Source: an uncultured Corynebacterium sp. | GTDB lineage: Bacteria > Actinomycetota > Actinomycetes > Mycobacteriales > Mycobacteriaceae | Length of the DNA stretch: 64,000 bases | Reading direction: 5' to 3' | Assembly: GCF_946221105.1 (NCBI RefSeq) | Contig: NZ_CAMICL010000004.1 | Location: 1 to 64,000 of the forward strand | Notes under the pieces: generated by a model | Databases searched by the model: none | The model's input: the letters and a program-made list of their open reading frames with translations, nothing else | Told to the model about the DNA's origin: nothing | Shown here: piece after piece, positions 36,433 to 50,418 of the stretch | Layout of the letters: each line of letters opens with the position of its first letter | Numbering within the stretch: the stretch's first letter is position 1 | Program-made: the position numbers and the translations under genes

Positions 36433-37401
36433 ATGGCAACGCTTCGCGAATTGCGCGACCGCATCAGGTCCGTCAACTCAACGAAGAAAATCACGAAGGC
36501 CCAGGAGCTGATCGCCACCGCGCAGATCACCAAGGCCCAGCAGCGCGTCGAGGCGGCTAAGCCGTACGCCGACGAGCTGAAAGACGTCATGGAACGCCTC
36601 GCGTCCGCGAGCTCCCTGGCCCACCCCATGCTCCACGAGCGTGAGAACGGCCGGGTCGCGGCAATCCTCGTGGTCACCTCTGACCGCGGTATGGCCGGCG
36701 GTTACAACCACAACGTCCTGAAGAAGGCGGCGCAGCTGGAGCGCATGCTCACCGATGCCGGGTACGAGGTAGTCCGCTACGTCACCGGCAACAAGGGTGT
36801 CACGCACTTCAGGTTCCGCGACATGGATGTTGAGGGTTCTTGGACCGGGTTCTCGCAGCAGCCGTCGTGGGATGACACCCACGGCGTGCGCCACCAGATC
36901 ATCGACGGCTACATGGCAGGCTCCGAGTCCTCGGTGCCGCTGCATGTCGACGGTGCCGAAGGTGGTTCCGTGCGCGGCTTCGACGTCGTGCACGTTGTCT
37001 ACACCGAGTTCGTCTCCATGCTGTCGCAAGAGGCGCGGGTCACCCAGCTCCTGCCGATTGAGCCGGTGCTGGAGGAGTTCAAGTACGAGCAGCAAGACAT
37101 GCTGACCACTTCCGGCGATGTCCGCCCGGACATGAACTTCGAGCCCGACGCCGACACGCTGATGGAAGAGCTGCTTCCGGTGTACGTCTCCAGGTTGCTC
37201 TACTCGATCTTCCTGGAGTCCGCTGCAGCGGAATCGGCATCGCGCCGTACGGCTATGAAGAACGCGACGGACAACGCTACGGAGCTGGCTAACGACCTGT
37301 CCCGTGAAGCTAACCAAGCCCGTCAGGCAAAGATCACCCAGGAAATCACCGAGATTATCGGCGGCGCTGGCGCGCTGTCCGGTAGTGGAGAAAGTGACTA
37401 A
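36433..37401 (+). CDS. atpG: F1Fo ATP synthase subunit gamma
   Basis: The central rotor stalk, 322 residues. The N-terminal coiled-coil helix begins RELRDRIRSVNSTKKITKAQ, and the C-terminal helix carries SRRTAMKNATDNATELANDL, both near-invariant. GAAGGGAGGAAAC lies before ATG. Inserts around residues 130-220 make it longer than the E. coli protein, as in other Corynebacteriales. Confidence 0.97.
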   Translation: MATLRELRDRIRSVNSTKKITKAQELIATAQITKAQQRVEAAKPYADELKDVMERLASASSLAHPMLHERENGRVAAILVVTSDRGMAGGYNHNVLKKAAQLERMLTDAGYEVVRYVTGNKGVTHFRFRDMDVEGSWTGFSQQPSWDDTHGVRHQIIDGYMAGSESSVPLHVDGAEGGSVRGFDVVHVVYTEFVSMLSQEARVTQLLPIEPVLEEFKYEQQDMLTTSGDVRPDMNFEPDADTLMEELLPVYVSRLLYSIFLESAAAESASRRTAMKNATDNATELANDLSREANQARQAKITQEITEIIGGAGALSGSGESD

Positions 37402-38916
<1,515 letters not shown>

Positions 38917-38927
38917 GAGGGTAGAAG

Positions 38928-39296
38928 ATGGCTGAACTTACCGCTCAACTGGTCGCGGTGGACCGCATGCTCTGGAAAGGCCAGGCAAGCATCGTCACCG
39001 CCCAGACCACGGAGGGTGAGATCGGCATCCTTCCTGGCCACGAGCCGCTCCTTGGCCAGCTCAAGGACAACGGTGTGGTGACCATCCGCCCGACTGACGG
39101 CGAGCGCATCGTCGCCGCTGTCCAGGGTGGGTTCCTGTCCGTTGTGGGCGACAAGGTGACCATCTTGGCCGACTACGCGATCTTCGCCGACGAGGTTGAC
39201 ACCGCTGATGCGGAGTCCCACCTCCACGACGAGGACAGCGTTGTCAAGGCACGTTCCGAGGCGGAGCTCGCCGCGGTTCGCCGCAAGAGCCAGTAG
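38928..39296 (+). CDS. atpC: F1Fo ATP synthase subunit epsilon
   Basis: 122 residues with the N-terminal beta-sandwich ([33 protein letters not shown]) and a short C-terminal helical part. It regulates rotation and hydrolysis. It is last in the operon, 11 bases after atpD, with a terminator about 45 bases downstream. Confidence 0.96.
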   Translation: MAELTAQLVAVDRMLWKGQASIVTAQTTEGEIGILPGHEPLLGQLKDNGVVTIRPTDGERIVAAVQGGFLSVVGDKVTILADYAIFADEVDTADAESHLHDEDSVVKARSEAELAAVRRKSQ

Positions 39297-39340
39297 AACG
39301 TCTCTGGCAAGGAAGGCATAGACGCCGACCGCCACGAACG

Positions 39341-39373
39341 CACCCCTTCCCGGGAAACCGGGAGGGGGTGTTT
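39341..39373 (+). terminator. Intrinsic terminator of the atp operon
   Basis: CACCCCTTCCCGG pairs with CCGGGAGGGGGTG around a GAAA loop, followed by TTT. Confidence 0.8.
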
Positions 39374-39386
39374 CGCATTTGTGCGA

Positions 39387-39392
39387 TATGAT
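39387..39392 (+). promoter_or_regulatory. Candidate -10 element for the DUF2550 gene
   Basis: TATGAT ends 9 bases before ATG 39402, predicting a leaderless transcript just after the atp terminator. This decides the DUF2550 start. Confidence 0.5.
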
Positions 39393-39401
39393 CACTGGCA
39401 A

Positions 39402-39917
39402 ATGTCTATCCAGCGTGGTCGAGGAGGTTTGGCCGGGATGTTGATCGTGGCGGGTATAGCAGCGCTTGTCGTGGCTGTCCTCGCCGCGGCCGCCGGCTGG
39501 CGCTTCGCCATGGTGCGCAACTCCGGCGCGAGGGCGATGATGCGGGAGCTGCCGGCGGAGGGCATCCACGGCTGGCGCCACGGGGTGCTGCGCTACGACG
39601 GGGAGCGGCTGCTGTTTTTCAAGCTCCGATCTCTGACGTTCCACCACGACGTGGAGCTGGACCGCCGCGGGGTGGAGTTCGAGGGCTTCAGGGACGTGAC
39701 CGAGGGCGAACGCGAGTTCATGCCCGAGATCGGTCACGTCCTTCGCTTTACCGGCCCGCAGGGGGACTTCGAGTTCGCGGCTGACCGCCACACGGAGATG
39801 GGGCTGGTGTCCTGGGTGGAGGCCGCTCCGGATGTGCGCAAGGAGCGTATCGACGTGCATTCGCTGGCCCAACGCGCGCAGCGCGAGTCGGCGCAGCGCG
39901 ATGCAAACCAGCGCTAA
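39402..39917 (+). CDS. DUF2550 family membrane-anchored protein (171 aa)
   Basis: One N-terminal membrane helix (about residues 13-35, [20 protein letters not shown]) precedes a soluble domain of about 125 residues with [22 protein letters not shown] near its start. DUF2550 proteins are found in actinobacteria between atpC and nucS; the function is unknown. The start at 39402 is preferred to GTG 39381 because the latter overlaps the likely -10 hexamer. The tail is Gln/Arg-rich. Confidence 0.85.
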   Translation: MSIQRGRGGLAGMLIVAGIAALVVAVLAAAAGWRFAMVRNSGARAMMRELPAEGIHGWRHGVLRYDGERLLFFKLRSLTFHHDVELDRRGVEFEGFRDVTEGEREFMPEIGHVLRFTGPQGDFEFAADRHTEMGLVSWVEAAPDVRKERIDVHSLAQRAQRESAQRDANQR

Positions 39918-39939
39918 GCCCGGCTGTACCCTGACAGGC

Positions 39940-40632
39940 ATGCGTCTTGTCATAGCCCGTTGCTCTGTGGATTACGTCGGCCGCCTGGATGCGCACCTGC
40001 CGGAGGCGATGCGCCTGATTCTGGTCAAGGCGGACGGGTCTGTGTCCATCCACGCGGACGACCGCGCCTACAAGCCGTTGAACTGGATGACGCCGCCGTG
40101 CACCACGCGCGTGGAGCAGGTGGTGGACGTGGACGGCGAGGACACCGGCGAAGAGCTGTGGATCGTGGAGAACCCGAAGGGCGAGCAGCTGCGCATCACC
40201 ATCTCTGATGTGCTGCTGGACGAGACGAAGGAGCTCGGCCAGGACCCCGGCCTGGTCAAAGACGGCGTGGAGTCGCACCTGCAGGAGCTTCTGGCGGAGC
40301 ACATCACCACGCTCGGCGACGGCGTGACCCTGGTGCGCCGCGAGTACCCGACCGCGATTGGGCCGGTGGACATCCTGGCGCGCGACCCTCAAGGAGGCAC
40401 GCTGGCGGTGGAGGTGAAGCGCCGCGGCGGCATCGACGGCGTGGAGCAGCTCAGCCGCTACGTGGAGCTGCTCAACCGCGACGACCTGCTGCGCCCGGTG
40501 CGAGGGGTCTTCGCCGCCCAGGAGATCAAGCCGCAGGCGCGCACGCTGGCAGGCGACCGCGGCTTCGAGTGCGTGACCCTGGACTACGACGAGCTGCGCG
40601 GCATCGAGTCCGCGGAGCTGCGCCTGTTCTGA
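39940..40632 (+). CDS. nucS: Mismatch-specific endonuclease NucS/EndoMS
   Basis: Cuts both strands at mismatched bases and performs mismatch correction in actinobacteria that lack MutS/MutL. The 230-residue protein begins [16 protein letters not shown], has the RecB-like nuclease core GPVDILARD and [20 protein letters not shown] (Asp, Glu and Lys of the active site), and ends ELRLF, a sliding-clamp-binding tail. TACCCT lies 7 bases before the ATG, suggesting a leaderless message. Confidence 0.95.
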   Translation: MRLVIARCSVDYVGRLDAHLPEAMRLILVKADGSVSIHADDRAYKPLNWMTPPCTTRVEQVVDVDGEDTGEELWIVENPKGEQLRITISDVLLDETKELGQDPGLVKDGVESHLQELLAEHITTLGDGVTLVRREYPTAIGPVDILARDPQGGTLAVEVKRRGGIDGVEQLSRYVELLNRDDLLRPVRGVFAAQEIKPQARTLAGDRGFECVTLDYDELRGIESAELRLF

Positions 40633-40919
40633 TGCCGCGCAGGAACCGTCGCCAGTATCAGGCACCGCGGTACGTGCTGCCGAAGGACGGTTCCACGTTC
40701 ATCGGCACCCAGGAGATGGAAGGGCCGAGCTGGACCAACGGAGAGATTTTCAAGGTCCGCCAGATCGGCTCGGCGGCCGCGGCGAAGTACTACGTCTGCC
40801 CGGGCTGCAACCAGAACATCCCGCCCGGGGTGGCGCACGTGGTGGCGTGGCCGCGCGATACCGGGCGCGGCGCGGACGACAGGCGGCACTGGCACAAGCA
40901 CTGCTGGCAGCGGCGCTAG
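40632..40919 (+). CDS. Small zinc-finger-like protein (95 aa)
   Basis: The ATG overlaps the nucS stop (TGATG), so it is translationally coupled. Residues form a likely zinc site: CPGCNQNIPPG followed by HVV and HWHKHC. The N-terminus is basic. Proteins of this type adjoin nucS in many actinobacteria, sometimes annotated as ATP/GTP-binding, without known function. A link to NucS activity would be inference from position only. Confidence 0.8.
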   Translation: MPRRNRRQYQAPRYVLPKDGSTFIGTQEMEGPSWTNGEIFKVRQIGSAAAAKYYVCPGCNQNIPPGVAHVVAWPRDTGRGADDRRHWHKHCWQRR

Positions 40920-40929
40920 TATTGGCCGC

Positions 40930-41232
40930 ATGATTGCAGCGTTTTCTGTGGCACCGACCATGACCGAAAATTCCAACGCGGAGATGTCCGACGTTGTCGC
41001 CAGGGCGGTGAAGGTTGTCCGCGAGTCGGGCCTGCCGCACGAGACTACGGCGATGTTCACCACCATCGAGGGGGAGTGGGACGAGGTCATGGACGTGATC
41101 AAGCGCGCCACCCAGGCCGTGGAGGAGGTCTCACCGCGGGTGTCGCTGGTGGTCAAGGCGGATATCCGCCCCGGCTACGAGAACATGCTGCAGCAAAAAG
41201 TCGAATCCCTGAACAAGCACTTGGAGGCGTAA
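40930..41232 (+). CDS. Thiamine-binding-like protein (MTH1187/YkoF family, 100 aa)
   Basis: The short alpha/beta protein has the family features MIAAFSVAPT, AVKVVRESGLPHETTAMFTTIEGEWDEV and the C-terminal helix with MLQQKVESL. Members bind thiamine or related small molecules; the ligand here is unknown. TAGTAT 7 bases before ATG points to a leaderless transcript. Confidence 0.85.
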   Translation: MIAAFSVAPTMTENSNAEMSDVVARAVKVVRESGLPHETTAMFTTIEGEWDEVMDVIKRATQAVEEVSPRVSLVVKADIRPGYENMLQQKVESLNKHLEA

Positions 41233-41233
41233 C

Positions 41234-42063
41234 ATGACCAACCCGCAGTTCACTGGCGGCGCGATCGATCTGGGAGCGCTCGCGGACCGCAACGACGAGG
41301 CACAGGGCGGCTTCGAGCCGTTCATCACGGTCACTGAGGCCAACGTTGAAAAGGACATCTTCGAGCGCTCCATGCAGATCCCCGTGGTGCTGCTCATCGG
41401 CACGCCGCGCAGCCCAGATTCGGAGAGCTTGAAGGCCCAGTTTGAGAAGTTGGCGGCGGGCCAGCGCGCCTTCTTGGTCGGCTACCTGGATGCGGACGCC
41501 ACCCCGCAGGTCGCCCAAGCAATGGGCGTGCGCGTGCTGCCTACGGTGGTCGCGCTCGCGGGCGGGCGGCCGGTGGCCAACTTCGAGGGCAACCAGCCGG
41601 CGGACGAGCTCGAGCAGTGGGTTGGCGCTTTGGTCAGCCAGGTGGGCCCGCAGTTGCAGGGGCTTGCCGACGACACCACGCCCGCCGAGGACACCGAGGA
41701 CCCCCGCCTGGACCGCGCCACGGAGGCGCTCAACGCCGGCGACTTCGACGCCGCCACGGCGGTCTACGACGAGATCCTCGCGGACGACCCAACCAACGCC
41801 GACATCAAGCAGGCGAAAGCGACCGTGGCCGTGCTCAAGAGGGTGCAGGGGCAGGGGGAGCCGGAGGATGACGTCGAGAAGCTGCTGTGGCTCGCGGACA
41901 AGGAGTTTGTCGCAGGTGACCCGGAGGCGGCCTTCGACCGTCTGCTAGAGCACGTCAAGGCCGAGCCGCGCGCCAAGGAGCGGCTGCTGGAGCTGTTGAC
42001 GCTGCTCGAGCCGGGCGACCCGCGCGTGATCGCGGCGCGCACCCGGCTCGCAAGCGCCCTGTT

Positions 42064-42067
<4 letters not shown>
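41234..42067 (+). CDS. CnoX-like thioredoxin/TPR co-chaperone (277 aa)
   Basis: A thioredoxin fold (about residues 25-140: PVVLLIGTPRSPDSESL, YLDADATPQVAQAMGVRVLPTVVAL) is followed by TPR-like helices (about 155-275, ALNAGDFDAATAVYDEILAD). This is the YbbN/CnoX arrangement, which protects proteins from chlorine stress and passes them to chaperonins. The active-site CXXC is absent: TPRSPDS stands in its place, so no thiol oxidoreductase activity is expected. It ends convergently with glgB, with a 4-base overlap. Confidence 0.87.
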
Positions 42068-44253
<2,186 letters not shown>

Positions 44254-44261
44254 GAGCTTCC

Positions 44262-46289
44262 TTAGGGACGGTAGTCGTGGTCTGAGATCTGACGGTACGC
44301 AAGTGCTTCTCGACGAACCGAAGGCACCTCTGGCAACCGGAAAATGTGCGCGACGTTCTTCTCCGGCGCGAGACGGATGAAGTTGCCGGTCTCGGCGGTA
44401 GTCCAGGTGTAGCGCTCGCCGGTGATCTGGTCGTGCACCTTGAAAGTTTCTCCGTCGTTGAGTCCCACCGCGGAGGCGTCGACACGCAGCATGCCCTCCT
44501 GGGTGGAGGAAGGGTCCAGGTTGATCACCACAAGCACCGCGTTGCCGGTCTCGGCGTCTACCTTGGAGTAGGCGATGATCTGGTCGTTGGCGATGTCGTG
44601 GAAGCGGATCTGGCGCAGCTGCTGCAGCGCCGGGTTATCGCGGCGGATCTGGTTGAGAAGGGTCAGGTACGGCTCGAGCGACGCGCCCCTTTCCAGGGCG
44701 GCGGCGAAGTCTCGGTGGCGCAGCTGGTACTTCTCGCTGTCGTGGTACTCCTCGCTGCCTTTGGCTACGGGGCGGTCCTCGTAGAGCTCGTAGCCGGAAT
44801 AAACGCCCCACAGCGGACTCATGGTGGCAGCCAGGGTGGCGCGCAGCGCAAAGGCCGCCGGTCCGCCCTGTTGCAGCGTGGCGTGCAGGATGTCGGGGGT
44901 GTTGACGAAGAGGTTGGGGCGGGAGACATCGGCGACGTCCACGAGCAGCTGGGCGAAATCGGTCAGCTCCGCCTTGGTGGTCTTCCACGTGAAGTGGGTG
45001 TAGGACTGCGAGAACCCGGCCTTGGACAGCCCGTACATGCGCGGCGGGCGGGTAAACGCCTCCGCCAGGAAGACCACGTCCGGGTCGGTCTCGTGCACCT
45101 TCGCAATCAGCCAGTGCCAAAAATCCACCGGCTTGGTGTGGGGGTTGTCCACGCGGAAGGTGGTCACGCCCAGGTCCACCCAGTACATGAGCACGCGGTA
45201 GATCTCCGCGTAGAGCTTCTCCGGGGCGTTGTCGAAGTTTAAGGGGTAGATGTCCTGGTACTTCTTCGGCGGATTTTCGGCATAAGCAATGGTGCCGTCC
45301 GCGAGCACGGTGAAAAACTCCGGGTGCTCTTTGGCCCACGGGTGGTCGGGGGCTGCTTGGAGGGCGAAGTCGAGGGCGATTTCCAGGCCCAGCTCGTTGG
45401 CGTGGTCCATCATGTCAAGGAATTCGTCCTCGCCGCCCAGGTTCGGGTCGAAGGCGTCGTGGCCGCCGTGCTTGGAACCGATCGCCCACGGCGAGCCGAC
45501 GTCACCATCCTCCGGGGTCAGCGTGTTGTTCCGGCCCTTGCGGTTGACCTCGCCGATGGGGTGGATCGGCGGGAAGTACACGGTGTCGAAGCCCATGTCC
45601 GCCACGCGCTGAAGCTGCACCGCGGTGGTGGCCCAGGTGCCGTGGACCGGGTTGCCCATCGCGTCCACGCCGCCGGTGGAGCGGGGAAACAGCTCGTACC
45701 AGGAGTTCACCAGCGCCTCGCGGCGCTCCACCAGGATGTCGGCCACGGGCCCGCGGGTGACCAGCTCGCGCAGCGGGTACTCGGCCAGCACGTCGCGCAC
45801 CTCGGTTGAGACGCACGGCGCGATGCGGTCGGCGAGCGGGAGCGTGTCGTCGAGAAGCTTTGTGCGGGCGTTTTCCAGCACCTGCGGCGCGGGGGTCTGG
45901 GCGATGGCCGCGGCGAACAGGTCCGCGCCGTGGGCGATGTCGTTGGCCAGCTCTTTTTCGGTCTGGCCCGCAGCGAGCTTCTTCTCCACCGCATTGCGCC
46001 ACGTGGCCATCACGTCGCTCCACGCATCCACGCGGTAGCGCCACAGCCCCTTTTCGCGGGGGATGAACACGGCGTGGACGTAATCCGGGCGGTAGACCTC
46101 CTGGTGCATCGGCACCGAGAACTGCTCGCCGGACGGCGACACCAGCACTAGCGTGGCCGCGATCGCGTCGTGGCCCTCGCGCCACACCAGCGCCGAAATG
46201 GGCACGACCTCGCCGACCACCGCCTTCGCGGGCAGCGTGCGCCCGGAAACCTGGGGGCGCACATCGTCGATGCCAAAGCGAGCAACCAT
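44262..46289 (-). CDS. glgE: Alpha-1,4-glucan:maltose-1-phosphate maltosyltransferase
   Basis: Extends alpha-glucans with maltosyl units from maltose-1-phosphate. ATG 46289 is chosen because GAGAGGG lies upstream and the conserved GIDDVRPQVSGRTLPAKAVVGE follows. GH13_3 features are FDTVYFPPIHPIGEVNRKGRNN, TFRVDNPHTKPVDFWHWL (nucleophile Asp), VVFLAEAFTRP (acid Glu) and a C-terminal beta domain. It has 675 residues. With glgB it makes branched alpha-glucan. Confidence 0.96.
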   Translation of the reverse strand: MVARFGIDDVRPQVSGRTLPAKAVVGEVVPISALVWREGHDAIAATLVLVSPSGEQFSVPMHQEVYRPDYVHAVFIPREKGLWRYRVDAWSDVMATWRNAVEKKLAAGQTEKELANDIAHGADLFAAAIAQTPAPQVLENARTKLLDDTLPLADRIAPCVSTEVRDVLAEYPLRELVTRGPVADILVERREALVNSWYELFPRSTGGVDAMGNPVHGTWATTAVQLQRVADMGFDTVYFPPIHPIGEVNRKGRNNTLTPEDGDVGSPWAIGSKHGGHDAFDPNLGGEDEFLDMMDHANELGLEIALDFALQAAPDHPWAKEHPEFFTVLADGTIAYAENPPKKYQDIYPLNFDNAPEKLYAEIYRVLMYWVDLGVTTFRVDNPHTKPVDFWHWLIAKVHETDPDVVFLAEAFTRPPRMYGLSKAGFSQSYTHFTWKTTKAELTDFAQLLVDVADVSRPNLFVNTPDILHATLQQGGPAAFALRATLAATMSPLWGVYSGYELYEDRPVAKGSEEYHDSEKYQLRHRDFAAALERGASLEPYLTLLNQIRRDNPALQQLRQIRFHDIANDQIIAYSKVDAETGNAVLVVINLDPSSTQEGMLRVDASAVGLNDGETFKVHDQITGERYTWTTAETGNFIRLAPEKNVAHIFRLPEVPSVRREALAYRQISDHDYRP

Positions 46290-46381
46290 TTTTACTGACC
46301 CTCTCAACCTGCCTGCATTCCATCAGCCAGGGTAGCGCGGGCCTCCCACACACGCGGGCCGAAATAGGTAAAGATGGATGC

Positions 46382-47224
<843 letters not shown>

Positions 47225-47242
47225 GCCTGGGGGATTTCGGCA

Positions 47243-48118
47243 ATGCCCACGAGAAGGAATCGCACCCAGGGCGTGCTGACGCACGACGTCGGCGACACCA
47301 TCGACGTCCACGAGCGCAGCGGGTTTCAAGGTGCCCGGCTGTCCGCGACGGTGATGTTGCTGCGCGACGGTGCGGACGGTCTCGAGGTGTGGATGCAGGA
47401 GCGCGTGCTATCCATGCCGAACTACCCAGGCATCACAGTCTTTCCCGGCGGTGGGGTGGATTCGCGCGATTTCCCGCCGCGCGCTTGGGACGACGGCGAG
47501 CTGTGGCTCGGCCGCTCCGCAATTTCCCTGGCCCGCCAGCTGGGCGTGACCAAGTACAAGGCGCACGCGTTGCTGTTTGCGGCGGTGCGCGAACTGTTCG
47601 AGGAAACCGGCACGCTGCTCGCCGTGGACGACGACGGGGTGCTGCTCGATGACGCGCGCCCCTTCCACGAGCACCGCCTGAAGTTGGCGTCGCATGAGCT
47701 TTCGCTTACCGACGTGCTCCGCGAGTCCAACCTCAACGTCTGCGCCGACCTGGTCAAACCGCTCGCGAGGTGGGTGGGTAAGTCTGAAAGCGGCACCTGG
47801 TTCGACGCCTTCACCTTCGTCGCCGCCAACCCGGAGGGCCAGGAACCGGACGCGAACACCGACGAGGCGGACGACGCCAACTGGTTTCCACCAAAGCTGA
47901 TCCTGGAGGGCTGGCGCCACGGCCTGGTGCGCCTGGCACCCTCGACGTGGGCGCAGCTGAACGAGGTAGCTCGCTTCAACGACACGGAAGAGGCGCTGGC
48001 TGCCGCCTGGCGCGCAGACCTGTCCCCGGTGGTGGGCGACCCGGTGGACGACCTGCGCTACCACGACTTTTTCTCTTTCACGCCCATAGACAGGATTGGA
48101 CGCCGCGGTGGGATTTAG
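47243..48118 (+). CDS. NUDIX hydrolase (291 aa)
   Basis: Hydrolyses a nucleoside diphosphate linked to another group. The fold begins LSATVMLLRDG; the NUDIX box is split: FPGGGVDSRDF, then an insert of about 35 residues, then AAVRELFEETGTLL, which retains the catalytic REXXEEXG. Split boxes of this type are seen in NUDT19-like acyl-CoA diphosphatases. The substrate is not determinable. It overlaps the next gene by about 23 bases. Confidence 0.88.
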   Translation: MPTRRNRTQGVLTHDVGDTIDVHERSGFQGARLSATVMLLRDGADGLEVWMQERVLSMPNYPGITVFPGGGVDSRDFPPRAWDDGELWLGRSAISLARQLGVTKYKAHALLFAAVRELFEETGTLLAVDDDGVLLDDARPFHEHRLKLASHELSLTDVLRESNLNVCADLVKPLARWVGKSESGTWFDAFTFVAANPEGQEPDANTDEADDANWFPPKLILEGWRHGLVRLAPSTWAQLNEVARFNDTEEALAAAWRADLSPVVGDPVDDLRYHDFFSFTPIDRIGRRGGI

Positions 48119-49247
48119 CGTTGCAGAAGCCCGTTTTTTGGCGGAACACGCCGGGGAGATCGCGGAGGTTGCGCCGCAGGTGGCGCTGACCAAGCAATCC
48201 GTGTTCGCGGACCGCGCGGTGCTGGATGCCCGGTTCGGCGAGTACGCCCGCGCGGTCAGCGTGCTCATCTCCTCCCAGCGCGCGGCAGCGGGGAAGTTTC
48301 CGGAGCACTGGCTCACCGACGCCGACGCAGTGCAGCAGGCCACCCCGGCGCGCGTGGCGCGCGTGCGGGCGGAGCGCATCGCCGCGGCCGGGGTGGAGTT
48401 CGTCCACGACGTGACCTGCTCGGTGGGCTCGGAGGCGCCGGCGTTTCTCGATGCTGGCGTAGCGTGGCTCGGCTCCGACCTGGACGCCGCCCGCCTGGTC
48501 ATGGCCCGCCACAACCTTGGGCCCAACGCCTGGCTGGCCCGCGCCGACGCGCTTACGCCGGTGAGCGCGGGCGGGGCAGTGGTGGCCGACCCCGCGCGCC
48601 GGGCCGGCGGCAAGCGCATCACGGACCCGGCGAAGCTCCTGCCGCCGCTGCCGGACCTGCTGGCCGCGCACACAGGACGCGAGATGGCGGTCAAGTGTGC
48701 GCCGGGCATCGACTACTCCGGGTGGGACGGCCTGGTCAGCGTGGTGTCCGTGGACGGGGGAGTTAAAGAGGCGTGCCTGTACACGCCGGGGTTGGCGGGC
48801 GGAGCGCGCAGAGAAGCAGTAGTGCTCCGGGACTTCGACGAGCGCGTCACTGACGCCGAGCCGGACGAGGTGAAGGTCACCGGCCCGCGCAAATGGATCA
48901 TCGAGCCGGACGGGGCGGTCGTGCGCGCCGGGCTGGTTCGGCAGTGGGCGGCGCGCCACGGGCTGAGCATGCTGGACGAACACATCGCCTACACCACGGG
49001 CGACGCGATCCCAGAGGGGTACAGCGGCTTCGAGTTCATCGAGGCGGTGCCGCTGCGCGCGCTGAAGAAGACGCTCGCCGGACACGGCGCGGGAAGCGCG
49101 GAGATCCTCGTGCGCGGGGTGGACGTGGACCCGGACCAGCTGCGCAAGAAGCTCAAGCTGCGCGGGGACAGGCAGATGGGCGTGGTGATCGCGCGCGTCG
49201 GCGACGACGCGGTGGCGCATGTGTGCGGCGCGCGCGTGCACGCCTAA
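48096..49247 (+). CDS. THUMP-like / class I methyltransferase-fold protein (383 aa)
   Basis: VEFVHDVTCSVGSEAPAFLD and WLGSDLDAARLVMARHNL form a SAM-binding-like Rossmann region, VVADPARRAGGKR lies where the catalytic NPPY/DPPR would be, and the last ~75 residues form a THUMP-like module (AEILVRGVDVDPDQLRKKLKLRG). Proteins of this family may modify RNA; no substrate is known. TTG 48096 has GACAGGA upstream; GTG 48108 is an alternative. It overlaps the NUDIX gene and precedes a cysteine desulfurase. Confidence 0.8.
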   Translation: MDAAVGFSVAEARFLAEHAGEIAEVAPQVALTKQSVFADRAVLDARFGEYARAVSVLISSQRAAAGKFPEHWLTDADAVQQATPARVARVRAERIAAAGVEFVHDVTCSVGSEAPAFLDAGVAWLGSDLDAARLVMARHNLGPNAWLARADALTPVSAGGAVVADPARRAGGKRITDPAKLLPPLPDLLAAHTGREMAVKCAPGIDYSGWDGLVSVVSVDGGVKEACLYTPGLAGGARREAVVLRDFDERVTDAEPDEVKVTGPRKWIIEPDGAVVRAGLVRQWAARHGLSMLDEHIAYTTGDAIPEGYSGFEFIEAVPLRALKKTLAGHGAGSAEILVRGVDVDPDQLRKKLKLRGDRQMGVVIARVGDDAVAHVCGARVHA

Positions 49248-49257
49248 CCTTTGGGGC

Positions 49258-50367
49258 ATGGTCTACCTCGATCACGCAGCCACCACCCCCATGCGCCAAA
49301 GCGCCATCGACGCGTGGGTGGAGCACGCAGGAGCGCTCAACGCCGGCAGCCAGCACGCCGCCGGGCGCAAGGCGAACGCGGTGCTCGCCGACGCCCGCGA
49401 GCGCATCGCTGCCGCCCTTGGCGCGGACCCGGTGGAGGTGGTGTTCACCGGCTCCGGCACCGAGGCGAACAACATCGGGGTGCGCGGGCTTCACGACGCC
49501 TCCGGCGGTGGCCGCGTCGTGTCCACCCCGATCGAGCACCCGGCCGTGCTCGAGGTAGTCAAGTCTCTGGGCCAGACCGAATGGCTGCCGGTGGGGCGAG
49601 ACGGCGTGGTTTCGGATCTTGCCGCGCTGGATGCCCCGGCCGCGGTGTCGGCGGTGATGTGGGCGAACAACGAAACCGGCGCGATCCAGCCGGTGCACGA
49701 GGCGGTTGCGCGGGCCGGGGCCGCGGGCACCCCGGTGCACGTGGACGCGGTACAGGCGGTAGGCCACATTCCGGTGGACTTCCACGAGCTCGGCGCGGCC
49801 ACGCTTGCGGCCAGCGCGCACAAGTTCGGCGGCCCGCGCGGTATGGGCCTGCTCCTGGCGCGTCGTTCGCCGGCGCCGAAGCCGGTGATCCTGGGCGGCG
49901 GGCAGGAGCGCGGCATCCGCTCCGGCACGGTGGACGTGGCCTCGGCCGCGGCCACGGCGGCGGCGCTGGAGGAAGCTGTCGCAGAGATGGGGCAGGAGCA
50001 ACAGCGGATCGCGGACTTGCGCGATGCGGTAATTGCTGGGGTGAAAGAGGCGGTGCCGGAGGTGATCGTCGCAAAGCATGAGCCCTGCCTGCCGGGGCAC
50101 GCGCACTTCATGTTCCCGGGCGCGAACGCGGACGCGCTGATCATGCTGCTGGACGCGCATGGCATCCAGGTCTCTGCCGGGTCGGCGTGCGCCAGCGGTG
50201 TGCTGCGCATGAGCCATGTGCTGGAGGCAATGGGCTTTTTTGAGCGCGAGGCGATGGGCGCGCTGCGCGTGACGGTGGGGCGGACGAACACGCGCGAAGA
50301 CATCGACGCATTCCTCGCCACGATTCCGGAGGTGGTGGAGCGGGCGCGGGCTGCCGGCGCGCTGTAA
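49258..50367 (+). CDS. Cysteine desulfurase
   Basis: Takes sulfur from cysteine through a persulfide, using PLP. MVYLDHAATTPM opens the fold. Lys189 in SAHKFGGPRG binds PLP, and Cys311 in SAGSACASGVL is the sulfur carrier. It is class V aminotransferase-like, IscS/NifS type, 369 residues. Such genes commonly precede mnmA, which uses the sulfur for tRNA 2-thiouridine; here mnmA is about 8.9 kb downstream. TAACCT 7 bases before the ATG suggests a leaderless message. Confidence 0.94.
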   Translation: MVYLDHAATTPMRQSAIDAWVEHAGALNAGSQHAAGRKANAVLADARERIAAALGADPVEVVFTGSGTEANNIGVRGLHDASGGGRVVSTPIEHPAVLEVVKSLGQTEWLPVGRDGVVSDLAALDAPAAVSAVMWANNETGAIQPVHEAVARAGAAGTPVHVDAVQAVGHIPVDFHELGAATLAASAHKFGGPRGMGLLLARRSPAPKPVILGGGQERGIRSGTVDVASAAATAAALEEAVAEMGQEQQRIADLRDAVIAGVKEAVPEVIVAKHEPCLPGHAHFMFPGANADALIMLLDAHGIQVSAGSACASGVLRMSHVLEAMGFFEREAMGALRVTVGRTNTREDIDAFLATIPEVVERARAAGAL

Positions 50368-50418
50368 CTTGCGTGTCGCGTGTGGTGTGTGTGACTTGAG
50401 TGGTTTAGTGTGTCGGTC

